Part shown: positions 48,321 to 56,970 of the stretch, in pieces | How the letters are laid out: each line of letters starts with the position of its first letter | Numbering within the stretch: position 1 is the stretch's first letter | From: Desulfuromonas sp. AOP6 | GTDB taxonomy: Bacteria; Desulfobacterota; Desulfuromonadia; Desulfuromonadales; SZUA-540 | Assembly: GCF_009731355.2 (NCBI RefSeq) | Contig: NZ_AP022810.1 | Location: 2,880,001 to 2,944,000, forward strand | DNA: 64,000 nucleotides | Direction of reading: 5' to 3' | Translations under genes and position numbers: made by a program | The notes under the pieces: model-generated | What the model was told of the DNA's origin: nothing | Database searches by the model: none | Seen by the model: the letters and a program-made list of their open reading frames with translations, nothing else

Positions 48321-49364
48321 ATGAAAAGGTCCTCTTTTTTCACTCTGGCCAGCTTTTTGATTCTCATCGGCTTGGCCGCGCTGACCCTACGCCCGTCGGA
48401 ACCTTCGCCACCGGTCAGCCAATTTACCGGCCTGACCATGGGGACTACCTTCACCGTCACCCTGGCCGGTGACATCGACGCAACCACACTCGATGCCATC
48501 AAGCAGGAAGCCTTTGCCGTACTGGAGGACATCAATCAAAAGATGTCTACCTATCTCCCTTCCTCCGAGGTAAGCCGTTTCAGCGACGAACAGACCACGG
48601 AGTGGATGCCTGTATCCACCGCGACGGCAGAGGTCGTTGACCTGGCTCTCCGCATCGGAGCCGAGACCGCCGGCGCCTTTGACATCACGGTTGGCCCCCT
48701 GGTAGATCTCTGGGGATTTGGTCCCGTCTCCCGGCCTGACCTGGTGCCCGCCCCATCGGACATCGACCGTCTGCTGGCAATCACAGGCTACGAGAAGGTG
48801 GAATGCCGGCTGGCGCCACCGATGCTCCGCAAAGTCGATCCCAGGCTGCGTATCGACCTCTCCGCCATTGCCAAAGGCTATGCCGCCGATCGCGTCGCCG
48901 CCCGGCTTCTCTCGCGCGGCCTGCATGATTTCATTGTCGAAGTCGGTGGGGAAGTCGTGGTCAGGGGTGCCAAAGGGCCGCAGACTCCCTGGCGCATCGG
49001 CATAGAATCACCCTTGTCCGACCGGCGAGAGATTGGCGATGTTCTGAGCCTGCGGGATATGGCCATGGCCACTTCGGGCGACTATCGCAACTACTTTGAA
49101 GATAACGGTCGGCGTTATTCGCACACGATCGATCCACGCACAGGATACCCTATCGATCATGCCCTGGCCGCTGTCACCATCCTCGACCCTTCCTGCGCAC
49201 GGGCCGATGCGCTGGCCACCGCCTTTATGGTGCTCGGACCCGACCAGGCCTTTTCCTTGGCAGAGAAGGCCAACATTGCCGCCTTACTCATTGTCAAAAC
49301 CCCAAGCGGCTTTGTCGAAAAACGCAGCAAGGCCTTTCAGGCGAAAGCACCTCAATCCCTATAA
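48321..49364 (+). CDS. apbE: FAD:protein FMN transferase
   Basis: A 347-residue flavin transferase that attaches FMN to a threonine of target proteins outside the inner membrane. The N-terminus is hydrophobic (SFFTLASFLILIGLAAL) and may be an anchor or a signal. Conserved motifs are GLTMGTTFTVTL near 37-49, ITVGPLVDLWGFGP near 120, DLSAIAKGYAADRV near 180, and MATSGDYRNYFEDNGRRYSHTIDPRTGYP near 250-280. No target subunit (NqrC/RnfG-like) is in the window. The start is uncertain; an in-frame GTG lies at 48300, and neither start has a good ribosome binding site. Confidence 0.92.
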   Translation: MKRSSFFTLASFLILIGLAALTLRPSEPSPPVSQFTGLTMGTTFTVTLAGDIDATTLDAIKQEAFAVLEDINQKMSTYLPSSEVSRFSDEQTTEWMPVSTATAEVVDLALRIGAETAGAFDITVGPLVDLWGFGPVSRPDLVPAPSDIDRLLAITGYEKVECRLAPPMLRKVDPRLRIDLSAIAKGYAADRVAARLLSRGLHDFIVEVGGEVVVRGAKGPQTPWRIGIESPLSDRREIGDVLSLRDMAMATSGDYRNYFEDNGRRYSHTIDPRTGYPIDHALAAVTILDPSCARADALATAFMVLGPDQAFSLAEKANIAALLIVKTPSGFVEKRSKAFQAKAPQSL

Positions 49365-49385
49365 GGATTTTTCCTTTTACCCGTT

Positions 49386-49433
49386 AAAAACAAAAAGCCC
49401 CGGACTGCTACACAGTCCGGGGCTTTTTGTTTT
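49386..49433. terminator. Bidirectional terminator between apbE and sfrA
   Basis: Perfect stem ACAAAAAGCCCCGGACTG / CAGTCCGGGGCTTTTTGT with a five-base loop and A/T runs on both sides, placed between the converging nuo-apbE and sfrBA transcripts. Confidence 0.95.
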
Positions 49434-49448
49434 TGAATACGAGGGGAA

Positions 49449-52016
49449 TCAGGCTTTGCGAACCTCGACTTTGACCAGGTTCTTCCCCTGCGGCATGACC
49501 TGTTGGATGTTCAGGTCGGCGAAGTGATAGTTGGCAAAGAGCAGATCCTGAGGAATCTTGTCGGTCAGACGAGCCTTGCTCGTGGCCGACCCCAATGAGG
49601 AGACGACCTGAATCTTATCCCCATCGGCCACCTGCAGAGTGGCGGCTGTGGCCGGATTCATCTCTACCCAGCCTTCGGGAGCAATTTCGAGATTGGCCGG
49701 GCTGTGGGTGGTCAACAGGTCGAAGTGGAAGAGATTCTTGCCAACGAGGAGCTGCAGACCCTCTTCAACGTCACCCTGGGTGGCCGCGATGAATTGCAGA
49801 CTCTTTTCTTCGGGAGCGAAGGGCAATTTCCGGCAAGGCTTACACAGTCCCTCTCCGGCAAAACAGAGGTCACCGTAGAGACTGGTGAGCTCTTTTGCCT
49901 CACGCAGCAACACCTCGGTATTAATCTTGTCGGTACGCCGGCTGACACGGTTGTACAGTTCGGCGAGAATAGTCCAATCTTCACGGGCTTCGCCGACGGG
50001 CTCAATAGCCTGCCCCAGGCAGCTGATACGCCCGTCCAGAGCGGTAACGCTCCCCGTCTTTTCGGCAAAAGAGGCACCCGGCAGCACCACATGCGCCAGC
50101 TTGGTCAGTTCGCTGTCCAGAATGTCCTGAACGATGAGGAAATCAAGCTTTTCCAGGGCCTTACGCCAACGAGCACTTTCCGGAAAGGAGACCAGCGGAT
50201 TGGTAGCGGCCAGGTAGAGAGCACGGATGTTCCCTTTTTCGATCTGTTCCAGCATCTGCAGAGCGTTGTAGCCATCCTGTGGCAGAGCGGTACGCCAGGC
50301 GACATCGAACTTGCCACGAGCCGCGCTATAGTCCTGGAAGCCGGGCAGGAACTCAGGGCAAACGCCCATATCGAGAAGACCCTGCATATTGCCTTCTTCA
50401 TGCACAGGAAAGAGACCACCGATATCGCCATGCAGGGCTCCGCACACCAGGGCCAGAGTGACAATCGCCCTGGTCTTGTCGCCAGCATTCGCTGCAGTCA
50501 GAATATCCCGGCCGAAGATGACGGACACGCTTTTGGCCTGTCCGAGATGTTCGGCGGCTTCCTCCAGGAACTGGCGGGAGACCCCCGTCTCTTTGATCGC
50601 CTTGTCGAGATCGACGGCGGCCAGTGCCTGCTTCATATCATCGAGGTTGCCCACAAAGCGGGTGAGGTAGTCCTCGTCTGCCAGGCCTTTGTCGAGAATG
50701 AGGCGGGTCAAGGCGTTAGCCAAGGCCACTTCACTTCCGGGCCGGTAGCCGAGGAAGGTGTTGGAATGACGGCGCAGCTTGACGGAGCGCATGTTGGCCA
50801 CCACCAGGGGCGCATCGTTTTTACGGCAGGCTTTTTCGATCTGCCAATCGACGGCGGGAGCCTCGGCGGTCACGTCAGCTCCAAAAACCAGTACCGCCCT
50901 CGACGATCCAATCTTACCGAGGGCATTGCTGCTGCCGGCGTAACCGAGCGTTTCCCGAAGGGCCTTATAGGCCTCCAGCACACCGAAACGGGCGCCGGAA
51001 TCGATATTGTTGGAACCGATGGCCACGCGGAAGAGCTTCTGGAACAGGTAATTCTCTTCATTGGTCAGGCGGCCGGAGCTCAGGCCGGCAATAGCGGCGG
51101 GCCCGGACTCCTTACGGATCTGCTGGATTTTGTCGGCGACCGCACCGAAGGCTTCGTCCCAGGAGACGTGAACGGTGGACTGTTCGTCCTTCAGACTGGG
51201 GCGCTGCAGCCGCTCGGGAGAGTGAATGAAGGCATGGCCGAAGAAACCGCCGACACACAGGTTGCCATTGTTGACAGTCCCTTCGTCTTCGGAAGTCAGG
51301 CGGTAAACCTGGCCGTTTTTGACATTGATATCCACCTGGCAGTGACTGCCGCAGGTCGTGCAGACGCTGGCCTTCCTGGTCATTTCCCAGGGTCGGGACT
51401 TAAATTTGAAGGGTTTTGAGATCATGGTGCCGGTAGGACACACGGCGACACAGTTGCCGCAGAACTCACAAAGATCGAGGTCTTTGTCGATAAAGGTTCT
51501 GTCCCCCTTGTCATTGACGAAAAGGGCGCCGGAACCGATAGTTTCGTGACAGACCTTGACGCATTTTTCGCAGAGCACACAGCGGTTGGGAACCTGCTGA
51601 ATCAGGGGCCAGCCGTTGATAGCCTCATGATTGACGTCCTCGGCCGTAAAGGGTTGGGTCGTGACCTCGAGATCAAAGCAGATATTCTGCAGATCGCACT
51701 CACCGGCGGCATCGCAGACCGGACAATCCAGGGGATGGTTGACCAGCAGCAGCTGTACAATTTCCTTCCGGATCTTTTTGAGACGTTCGGACTGGGTGGT
51801 GACTTCCATCCCATCAACGACCCGGGTATTGCAGGCCGTCATCAGCTTGTCTACACCCTTGATCTCGACCACACAGACCCGGCAGGCGCCCGTGGGAGAC
51901 ACTTTCTTCAGAAAACAGAGGGTTGGAATCTTGATGCCGACTTTTTCGGCAGCCGCCAGAATGGTGGCCCCTTTTTCTATCTGGACATCTTTTCCGTCGA
52001 TCTTGAGATTGACCAT
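49449..52016 (-). CDS. sfrA: NADPH oxidoreductase alpha subunit, SfrA-type (NuoG-like)
   Basis: An 855-residue NuoG/formate-dehydrogenase-like Fe-S protein. It has an N-terminal [2Fe-2S] domain (cysteines at about 34, 45, 48, 62), HPLDCPVCDAAGECDLQ, two ferredoxin clusters (CVLCEKCVKVC near 145, CEFCGNCVAVCPTG near 185) and CTTCGSHCQVD leading into a molybdopterin-oxidoreductase fold. It pairs with SfrB, as in Geobacter sulfurreducens SfrAB, a soluble NADPH oxidoreductase first purified as an Fe(III) reductase and later linked to NADPH balance during acetate growth. GTG or later codons are not needed; the ATG at 52016 begins the domain. It lies 87 bases after sfrB. Confidence 0.9.
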   Translation of the reverse strand: MVNLKIDGKDVQIEKGATILAAAEKVGIKIPTLCFLKKVSPTGACRVCVVEIKGVDKLMTACNTRVVDGMEVTTQSERLKKIRKEIVQLLLVNHPLDCPVCDAAGECDLQNICFDLEVTTQPFTAEDVNHEAINGWPLIQQVPNRCVLCEKCVKVCHETIGSGALFVNDKGDRTFIDKDLDLCEFCGNCVAVCPTGTMISKPFKFKSRPWEMTRKASVCTTCGSHCQVDINVKNGQVYRLTSEDEGTVNNGNLCVGGFFGHAFIHSPERLQRPSLKDEQSTVHVSWDEAFGAVADKIQQIRKESGPAAIAGLSSGRLTNEENYLFQKLFRVAIGSNNIDSGARFGVLEAYKALRETLGYAGSSNALGKIGSSRAVLVFGADVTAEAPAVDWQIEKACRKNDAPLVVANMRSVKLRRHSNTFLGYRPGSEVALANALTRLILDKGLADEDYLTRFVGNLDDMKQALAAVDLDKAIKETGVSRQFLEEAAEHLGQAKSVSVIFGRDILTAANAGDKTRAIVTLALVCGALHGDIGGLFPVHEEGNMQGLLDMGVCPEFLPGFQDYSAARGKFDVAWRTALPQDGYNALQMLEQIEKGNIRALYLAATNPLVSFPESARWRKALEKLDFLIVQDILDSELTKLAHVVLPGASFAEKTGSVTALDGRISCLGQAIEPVGEAREDWTILAELYNRVSRRTDKINTEVLLREAKELTSLYGDLCFAGEGLCKPCRKLPFAPEEKSLQFIAATQGDVEEGLQLLVGKNLFHFDLLTTHSPANLEIAPEGWVEMNPATAATLQVADGDKIQVVSSLGSATSKARLTDKIPQDLLFANYHFADLNIQQVMPQGKNLVKVEVRKA

Positions 52017-52103
52017 GGACTCATCACCTTTGGTTTATCTGGGCAGCCCCTTCTCCGATCCCTGGCAGCGCGAAAGCCCAGGGTACGTTTTTCAGGGCAA
52101 TGA

Positions 52104-54059
52104 CTAGTTGACCGCAACCATCCCAACGCGATAGCAACGCAGACAGCGTTCCGCCTCGGCAACCGCCTGGCTCTCGGGCATGGCCAATTCGATTTCGTCG
52201 TAGTTCGTGGCCCGTTCCGCGCCATTCACCTTGGGCTGGTGCTCACGATGAAGGCCACCGAGAATACCCACATTTTCCTTGTCGTTGAAGACGCCGAACT
52301 GGTTGACCAGATCTTCCATGGCGTCCTCGTCATCAAGATAGGCCTTCCCTTCGGTAAGATAGCGGTGCATGGCCCGGGCCGCCCGGCGGCCGTGACCCAC
52401 GGCAACAACCACGGTCATGGCTCCGTATTCGCAGTCGCCGCCGGCAAAGATCCCTTCGCAGTCGGTCATCATGGTGCCGCCCTTGGTGACAATGCTCTTC
52501 CAACGGGTCTGCTTGATGCCGAAGTCATCTTCACCGAGATAATCGAGATCGGGATCCTGTCCGATAGCGGGGATAACCAGTTCACAGGGAATAACATATT
52601 CGCTGCCGGGAACAGGCTGCGGACTGCGACGGCCGGATTCATCCGGTTCGCCCAGTTCCATTTTAATGACCTCGACGCCGACCACACGGTTATCCTCGGT
52701 GACCAGGCGGGTGGGATTGCGAAGAAACTCGAACTTGACGTTTTCTTCCTCGGCGTCATCGACCTCGTAGGGCTCGGCCGGCATTTCCTTGCGGGTACGC
52801 CGGTAGACCAGGATCGATTCCTCGGCTCCTTCACGCAGCGCCACACGAACACAGTCAATGGCGGTGTTACCACCGCCGACAACCACGATGCGTTTGGGCG
52901 TTTCAATGGGCTGACCCAGCGCCACGGCCCGCAGATAGTGAATGCCACCGGGGGAGAATCCGTCGTAGCCTTTATCCTCGCCTTCAACACCCATGGGCTT
53001 TGATTTAAAGGCGCCTGTACCAAGGAAAACAGCGTCGTACTGTTCTTTTAGCTGGCTCAGCGACACATCGCGCCCCAGTTTGACACCGTACTCGATCTCA
53101 ACGCCGAGGGAAGCCACGATGTCGGCTTCGCGCTGCAGGAGATGACGAGGCATGCGATAATCGGGTATGCCGACGGCCACGGTGCCGCCCGGCTCGGACA
53201 ACATGTCGATGATCTTGACCTTGTGCCCTTCGAGAGCCAGATAGTAGGCGCAGGTCAAACCCGCGGGGCCGGCGCCGACCACCATGATTTTTTTACCCGT
53301 GGGCGCCTTGGGAACCAGCGGGGGCGCCTGGTGATGCATCCACTCGTGGTCAGAGGCGACACGCTTGAGAACCATAATGCTCACCGGCTCATCAACAAGC
53401 GCGCGACGGCAGGCTTTCTCACAAGGATGGGGGCAGACCCGGCCGCAGACGGCCGCAATCGGCATGTTGCGACGAATAGTGGAAAGAGCGTCGGTGTAGC
53501 GCAGTTCCTTGATTTCTTCAATGTAGGCGGGAATATCGATATGAGCCGGGCATTTGTCCATACAGGGAGCCGTCAGCTTATCCTGGTAGGACTTGGCGGG
53601 ACCGGGGGTCCTTTCGCCATTGATATAAGCCTGATAATCGTCGCGAAAATATTTCAGCGTGTGAAAAACCGGAACGGCCGCTGTCATGCACAGGGTGCAT
53701 TTGCATTGCTCCAGCAGCGAGGTCAGATCCTCCATGACCTGGAGATCTTCCTCCTTGCCCTGGCCAGCGACGATGCGCGCCAACGCATCCTGCAGAACCT
53801 TGGTAGCCCGCTTCCCGGGCGTACACTTACCGCAGCAATGCTTCTCCTGGACGCGCTTCATATATTCGGCGGCCATGGCTACGACATCGGTATCCTTCTC
53901 CATGACAACAACGCCGTCCCAGCCCATGAATGCACCGATCTTACCTTCGCTCAGGTAGGTTTCGGGCAGCTTGAGCTTCAGGGAGACGCCTTCCGCAGCC
54001 TCGCCGCTGCGATTGTCTACAATTTTTCCTTCCCAGCTGGAAAATACAACCTGAGCCAA
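52104..54059 (-). CDS. sfrB: NADPH oxidoreductase beta subunit, SfrB-type (GltD-like)
   Basis: A 651-residue flavoprotein. An N-terminal region has a NuoF-like cysteine set (HCCGKCTPGKRA near 74, CKCTLCMTAA near 119), then a GltD-like part with CMDKCPAHIDIPAY near 165, CGRVCPHPCEKACRR near 205, FAD motif VVGAGPAGLTCAYYLALEG near 260, NADPH motif VVVGGGNTAIDCVRVAL near 395, and C-terminal CLRCYRVG. It would oxidise NADPH and feed SfrA. AGGAGG precedes the ATG. It is the first gene of the sfrBA unit, with a promoter candidate at 54174-54202. Confidence 0.9.
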   Translation of the reverse strand: MAQVVFSSWEGKIVDNRSGEAAEGVSLKLKLPETYLSEGKIGAFMGWDGVVVMEKDTDVVAMAAEYMKRVQEKHCCGKCTPGKRATKVLQDALARIVAGQGKEEDLQVMEDLTSLLEQCKCTLCMTAAVPVFHTLKYFRDDYQAYINGERTPGPAKSYQDKLTAPCMDKCPAHIDIPAYIEEIKELRYTDALSTIRRNMPIAAVCGRVCPHPCEKACRRALVDEPVSIMVLKRVASDHEWMHHQAPPLVPKAPTGKKIMVVGAGPAGLTCAYYLALEGHKVKIIDMLSEPGGTVAVGIPDYRMPRHLLQREADIVASLGVEIEYGVKLGRDVSLSQLKEQYDAVFLGTGAFKSKPMGVEGEDKGYDGFSPGGIHYLRAVALGQPIETPKRIVVVGGGNTAIDCVRVALREGAEESILVYRRTRKEMPAEPYEVDDAEEENVKFEFLRNPTRLVTEDNRVVGVEVIKMELGEPDESGRRSPQPVPGSEYVIPCELVIPAIGQDPDLDYLGEDDFGIKQTRWKSIVTKGGTMMTDCEGIFAGGDCEYGAMTVVVAVGHGRRAARAMHRYLTEGKAYLDDEDAMEDLVNQFGVFNDKENVGILGGLHREHQPKVNGAERATNYDEIELAMPESQAVAEAERCLRCYRVGMVAVN

Positions 54060-54173
54060 ATCGACCTCCTGTTAGACCCCTCTTAGCGACAGCCAAAGGG
54101 GGACGCAAAGCCCCAAACAAAAGGGGAAAACCCCTCGTTCTTCGGCGCCATCCCCCTTCTATTTTGTATACAG

Positions 54174-54202
54174 TATGCAGGTAAATACCATAAGCGCGTC
54201 AA
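54174..54202 (-). promoter_or_regulatory. Candidate promoter of sfrB-sfrA
   Basis: On the minus strand TTGACG (54202-54197), 17 bases, TGCATA (54179-54174), giving a leader of roughly 105 bases before sfrB. The -10 box is imperfect. Confidence 0.45.
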
Positions 54203-54319
54203 CCAAATCAAGGGAAATTTTACCCGGAATTACCGGGGTTCACGCAATAACAGCTTGGAATGACGATTTTTTCTGCATGCCTCCCGAGCCGAAAAACAGC
54301 CTTTGCCGAAGCGTTCGCC

Positions 54320-54739
54320 TCAGGGGAAGGGCGGAAAGGGTGAAGCAATGAACCAGGTTTCCGCCGCCTTCGGCTTCAGCCCCGCATAGGCCCAGTCCAG
54401 CTCAAAAGCGAAAGTCTTGACCGAAACGGACGGCAGCAGAAAATATTCCAGCGTCATGCGGGTAGTAGCCCCTTGCCCGCCAGCATCCAGGTCAATCGTT
54501 TCGACCCGCACGTCCGTTATCTGCAGATCCCTCATCTCGGCAAAAACGTCCACAAAGGCATGTTTCTTATCCGCATCATCGAAATAGCGGGCAGCCCCGT
54601 TAAAATCTTTCCAGCGTAGACGCTGGGCGAAGTCATAAGCGGCGGGGGTCAGATCATCGGAAATCCTCGGCACAGCGGCACAAGCCGACAGCACGGCTAC
54701 CATGACACACCCGCATAGTACCTTTATCCATCCTGGCAT
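54320..54739 (-). CDS. Small lipoprotein of unknown function
   Basis: A 139-residue predicted lipoprotein: MPGWIKVLCGCVMVAVLSAC is a signal with lipobox LSAC and lipidated C20. The rest (YDFAQRLRWKDFNGAARYFDDADKKHAFVDVFAEMRDLQITDVRVETI, then strands ending in LEYFLLPSVSVKTFAFELDWAY) looks like a helical start with a small alpha-beta sheet domain of the NTF2 or similar type; this is a guess. The ATG at 54739 has GGAAGC upstream and makes a proper signal; the longer frame to 54838 does not. It is divergent from grxC. Confidence 0.75.
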   Translation of the reverse strand: MPGWIKVLCGCVMVAVLSACAAVPRISDDLTPAAYDFAQRLRWKDFNGAARYFDDADKKHAFVDVFAEMRDLQITDVRVETIDLDAGGQGATTRMTLEYFLLPSVSVKTFAFELDWAYAGLKPKAAETWFIASPFPPFP

Positions 54740-54836
54740 TTTTGCGCTTCCCTTCCATCGACACCTTGCATCCAGGCAAAGCTCGGGTAAAGTTGACCAT
54801 CGAGGATTAAAAACACCATGGCTTTCGGAGCACCCC

Positions 54837-55115
54837 ATGAAAGAGGTTGAAATCTACACCAAAAACTATTGCCCCTACTGTCACCGGGCTAAAGAACTGT
54901 TGCGCATCAAAGGGGTTCCTTTCACCGAACATGACGTGACCACTGATGCGGAGACAGAGCGGCAAATGCAGCTGCGCTCAGGCGCCCGCACGGTTCCCCA
55001 GATTTTTGTTTCGGGAACCTGCCTGGGTGGCTGCAGCGAACTCTTCGAATTGGACGAGAAGGGGGAACTGGACCAGCTCCTGGACCTTAAACCTGCTCGG
55101 AACGGATCTTCTTGA
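54837..55115 (+). CDS. grxC: Glutaredoxin 3
   Basis: A 92-residue glutaredoxin with active site NYCPYCHRAK (C12, C15), TVPQIFVSGTCLGGCSEL (cis-proline and the glycine-rich glutathione site), and a C-terminal helix. It reduces disulfides with glutathione or another thiol. A weak ribosome binding site precedes the ATG; an upstream frame to 54702 is not family-like. Its last 29 bases overlap the end of the converging gene at 55087-56937. Confidence 0.92.
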   Translation: MKEVEIYTKNYCPYCHRAKELLRIKGVPFTEHDVTTDAETERQMQLRSGARTVPQIFVSGTCLGGCSELFELDEKGELDQLLDLKPARNGSS

Positions 55116-56937
55116 GCAACTCCATGGCCAACTCAACGCGACCAAAGGGCGGCATGAGATAATAACCACCCACCTTTCCTCGCCCCCACGCAATCAACTC
55201 GCCGGCAATGTTCATCCCCTCCAGAACGCCAGCCTCTCCCGTCTTGCCCCGCATCCGTTCACGCACCGAATCCGGCAGCACAATGCCCGGAACTTCGTTG
55301 TGAAGAAACTCGGCGTTTCGCTCACTGACCAGAGGGAGAATGCCGACCAGGACAGGGATATCGTAAGGAGCGGTGCGCTCGACAAGACGCGCCAGGATGT
55401 CAAGAGAATACACCGGCTGTGTCTGCACGAAACGGGCCCCGGCCTCGATCTTCTTTTCCAGTTTTTTAAGTTGTCCTTCCAGATTGGCGGCATTGGGGTT
55501 GAAAGCGGCGCCGACAAGAAAATCGGTGCTGCCACCCAAATCCGCGCCCAGCAGGTTTCGACCGGCATTCAACGCACTGAGAAGTTTGAGAATGCCGATG
55601 GAATTAAGATCAAAGACGCTGGTGGCACCGGATTCGTTGCCAACGGAAACAGGGTCGCCGGTGACAGCCAGCACGTTGCGGATACCCAGATGATGGGCTC
55701 CCATCAGCTCTGAATGCAGGCCGATGAGATTACGGTCGCGGCCGGTCAGGTGGACAATCGCCTCGATGCCGACCTCTTCCTGGATGATACGCGCCAGGGC
55801 GATATTGCTCATGCGGATGCGGGCCAGCGGATTTTCCGCCAGACTGATGGCATCCACACCCGCCTTCGACAGCATGCGGGCGCCCACGAGAATTTTCCCC
55901 GTCTGCAGCCCCTTGGGAGGATCGAGCTCGACCGTGACGACGGGACGGCGTCCCCAGTGAGCAAGGAATGTCGGTCGCGCCGGTACGGACGGGGAAGCCG
56001 CCGGTGGCGAGGGAGCGGCGGTGTGGGCCACCGGCTCGCGCACCACCGGGCTGAGGCCGGCCACGGCCTGGGCCAGGGCCCGGATATGGTCGGGACTGGT
56101 GCCGCAACAGCCGCCAAGCAAAGAAGCGCCCACGGCCACCATGTCCCGACCCATGGCGGCAAAATACTCGGGAGTCGCCAGGTAGATGTAACGACCATCG
56201 ACATACTGGGGAAAACCGGAATTGGCAAAGGCCGACAGAGGCAGATTCGACACCTGCGCCATGCGCTCCAGTACCCGCAGGATTTCACGGGGGCCGGAGC
56301 CACAATTGGCGCCGATGACGGCAGCCCCGGCCGCTGTCAGACGGCGGGCCACTTCCTCGGCGGAACCACCTTCCCGCGTATTGCCTTCCTCGACAAAAGC
56401 CATCTGGGCCACCACCGGCAGCCCCAGGGATCTGCCGACGCCGACAGCCAGCTCCAAATCATCGATGGATGAAAAGGTTTCGAGCAGAAAGAGATCGACC
56501 CCACCCTCGGCGAGGGCTTCCATCTGCTGCCGGAAAATTTCTTCCTTCTCGGCGACACCCAGGTCGCTCTGCTCCCCCTTGGGACGGATGAGCGGACCGA
56601 CGGAGCCTGCCACGAACCGATCGGCGCCGGCAGCCGTTCGTGCCAGCCGAGCGGCCGACTCGTTGATGACCCGCACCTTTTTTTCGAGCCCGACCGTCCC
56701 CAGCCGCAGGGCGTTGGCTCCAAAGGTGTTGGTCTCCAGCAGCATGGCGCCGGCAGCGGCATAGTCCCGGTGAACCTGCTCGATCAGCGCCGGATTGATC
56801 AGGTTGAGGTATTCGAAATTGGCATCCAGAGGTACCCCGCGAGCGTACAAAAGGGTACCCATGGCACCATCGCCTACGATAACCTCGCTGGCAAGACGGT
56901 CAAGAAACAACTGACTGCGTTTTGAAAAATGACTCAT
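55087..56937 (-). CDS. Bifunctional homocysteine S-methyltransferase / methylenetetrahydrofolate reductase
   Basis: A 616-residue fusion. Residues about 1-295 are a zinc homocysteine methyltransferase (GDGAMGTLLYARG at the start, ANCGSGP near 215, GGCCGTSPDHIR near 282 supplying Zn cysteines). After a Pro/Ala linker at 310-330, residues about 335-616 are a MetF-like TIM barrel (SLAENPLARI, TGDPVSVGNESGATSVFDLNSIGI, RFVQTQPVY). It resembles B. subtilis YitJ. The ATG at 56937 has GGAAGC upstream. It would make methyl-THF and methionine, or handle folate one-carbon units in acetogenesis-like metabolism. Confidence 0.92.
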   Translation of the reverse strand: MSHFSKRSQLFLDRLASEVIVGDGAMGTLLYARGVPLDANFEYLNLINPALIEQVHRDYAAAGAMLLETNTFGANALRLGTVGLEKKVRVINESAARLARTAAGADRFVAGSVGPLIRPKGEQSDLGVAEKEEIFRQQMEALAEGGVDLFLLETFSSIDDLELAVGVGRSLGLPVVAQMAFVEEGNTREGGSAEEVARRLTAAGAAVIGANCGSGPREILRVLERMAQVSNLPLSAFANSGFPQYVDGRYIYLATPEYFAAMGRDMVAVGASLLGGCCGTSPDHIRALAQAVAGLSPVVREPVAHTAAPSPPAASPSVPARPTFLAHWGRRPVVTVELDPPKGLQTGKILVGARMLSKAGVDAISLAENPLARIRMSNIALARIIQEEVGIEAIVHLTGRDRNLIGLHSELMGAHHLGIRNVLAVTGDPVSVGNESGATSVFDLNSIGILKLLSALNAGRNLLGADLGGSTDFLVGAAFNPNAANLEGQLKKLEKKIEAGARFVQTQPVYSLDILARLVERTAPYDIPVLVGILPLVSERNAEFLHNEVPGIVLPDSVRERMRGKTGEAGVLEGMNIAGELIAWGRGKVGGYYLMPPFGRVELAMELLKKIRSEQV

Positions 56938-56970
56938 TTTTATGCTTCCGGACAAAAAACAGGCCCGTGA

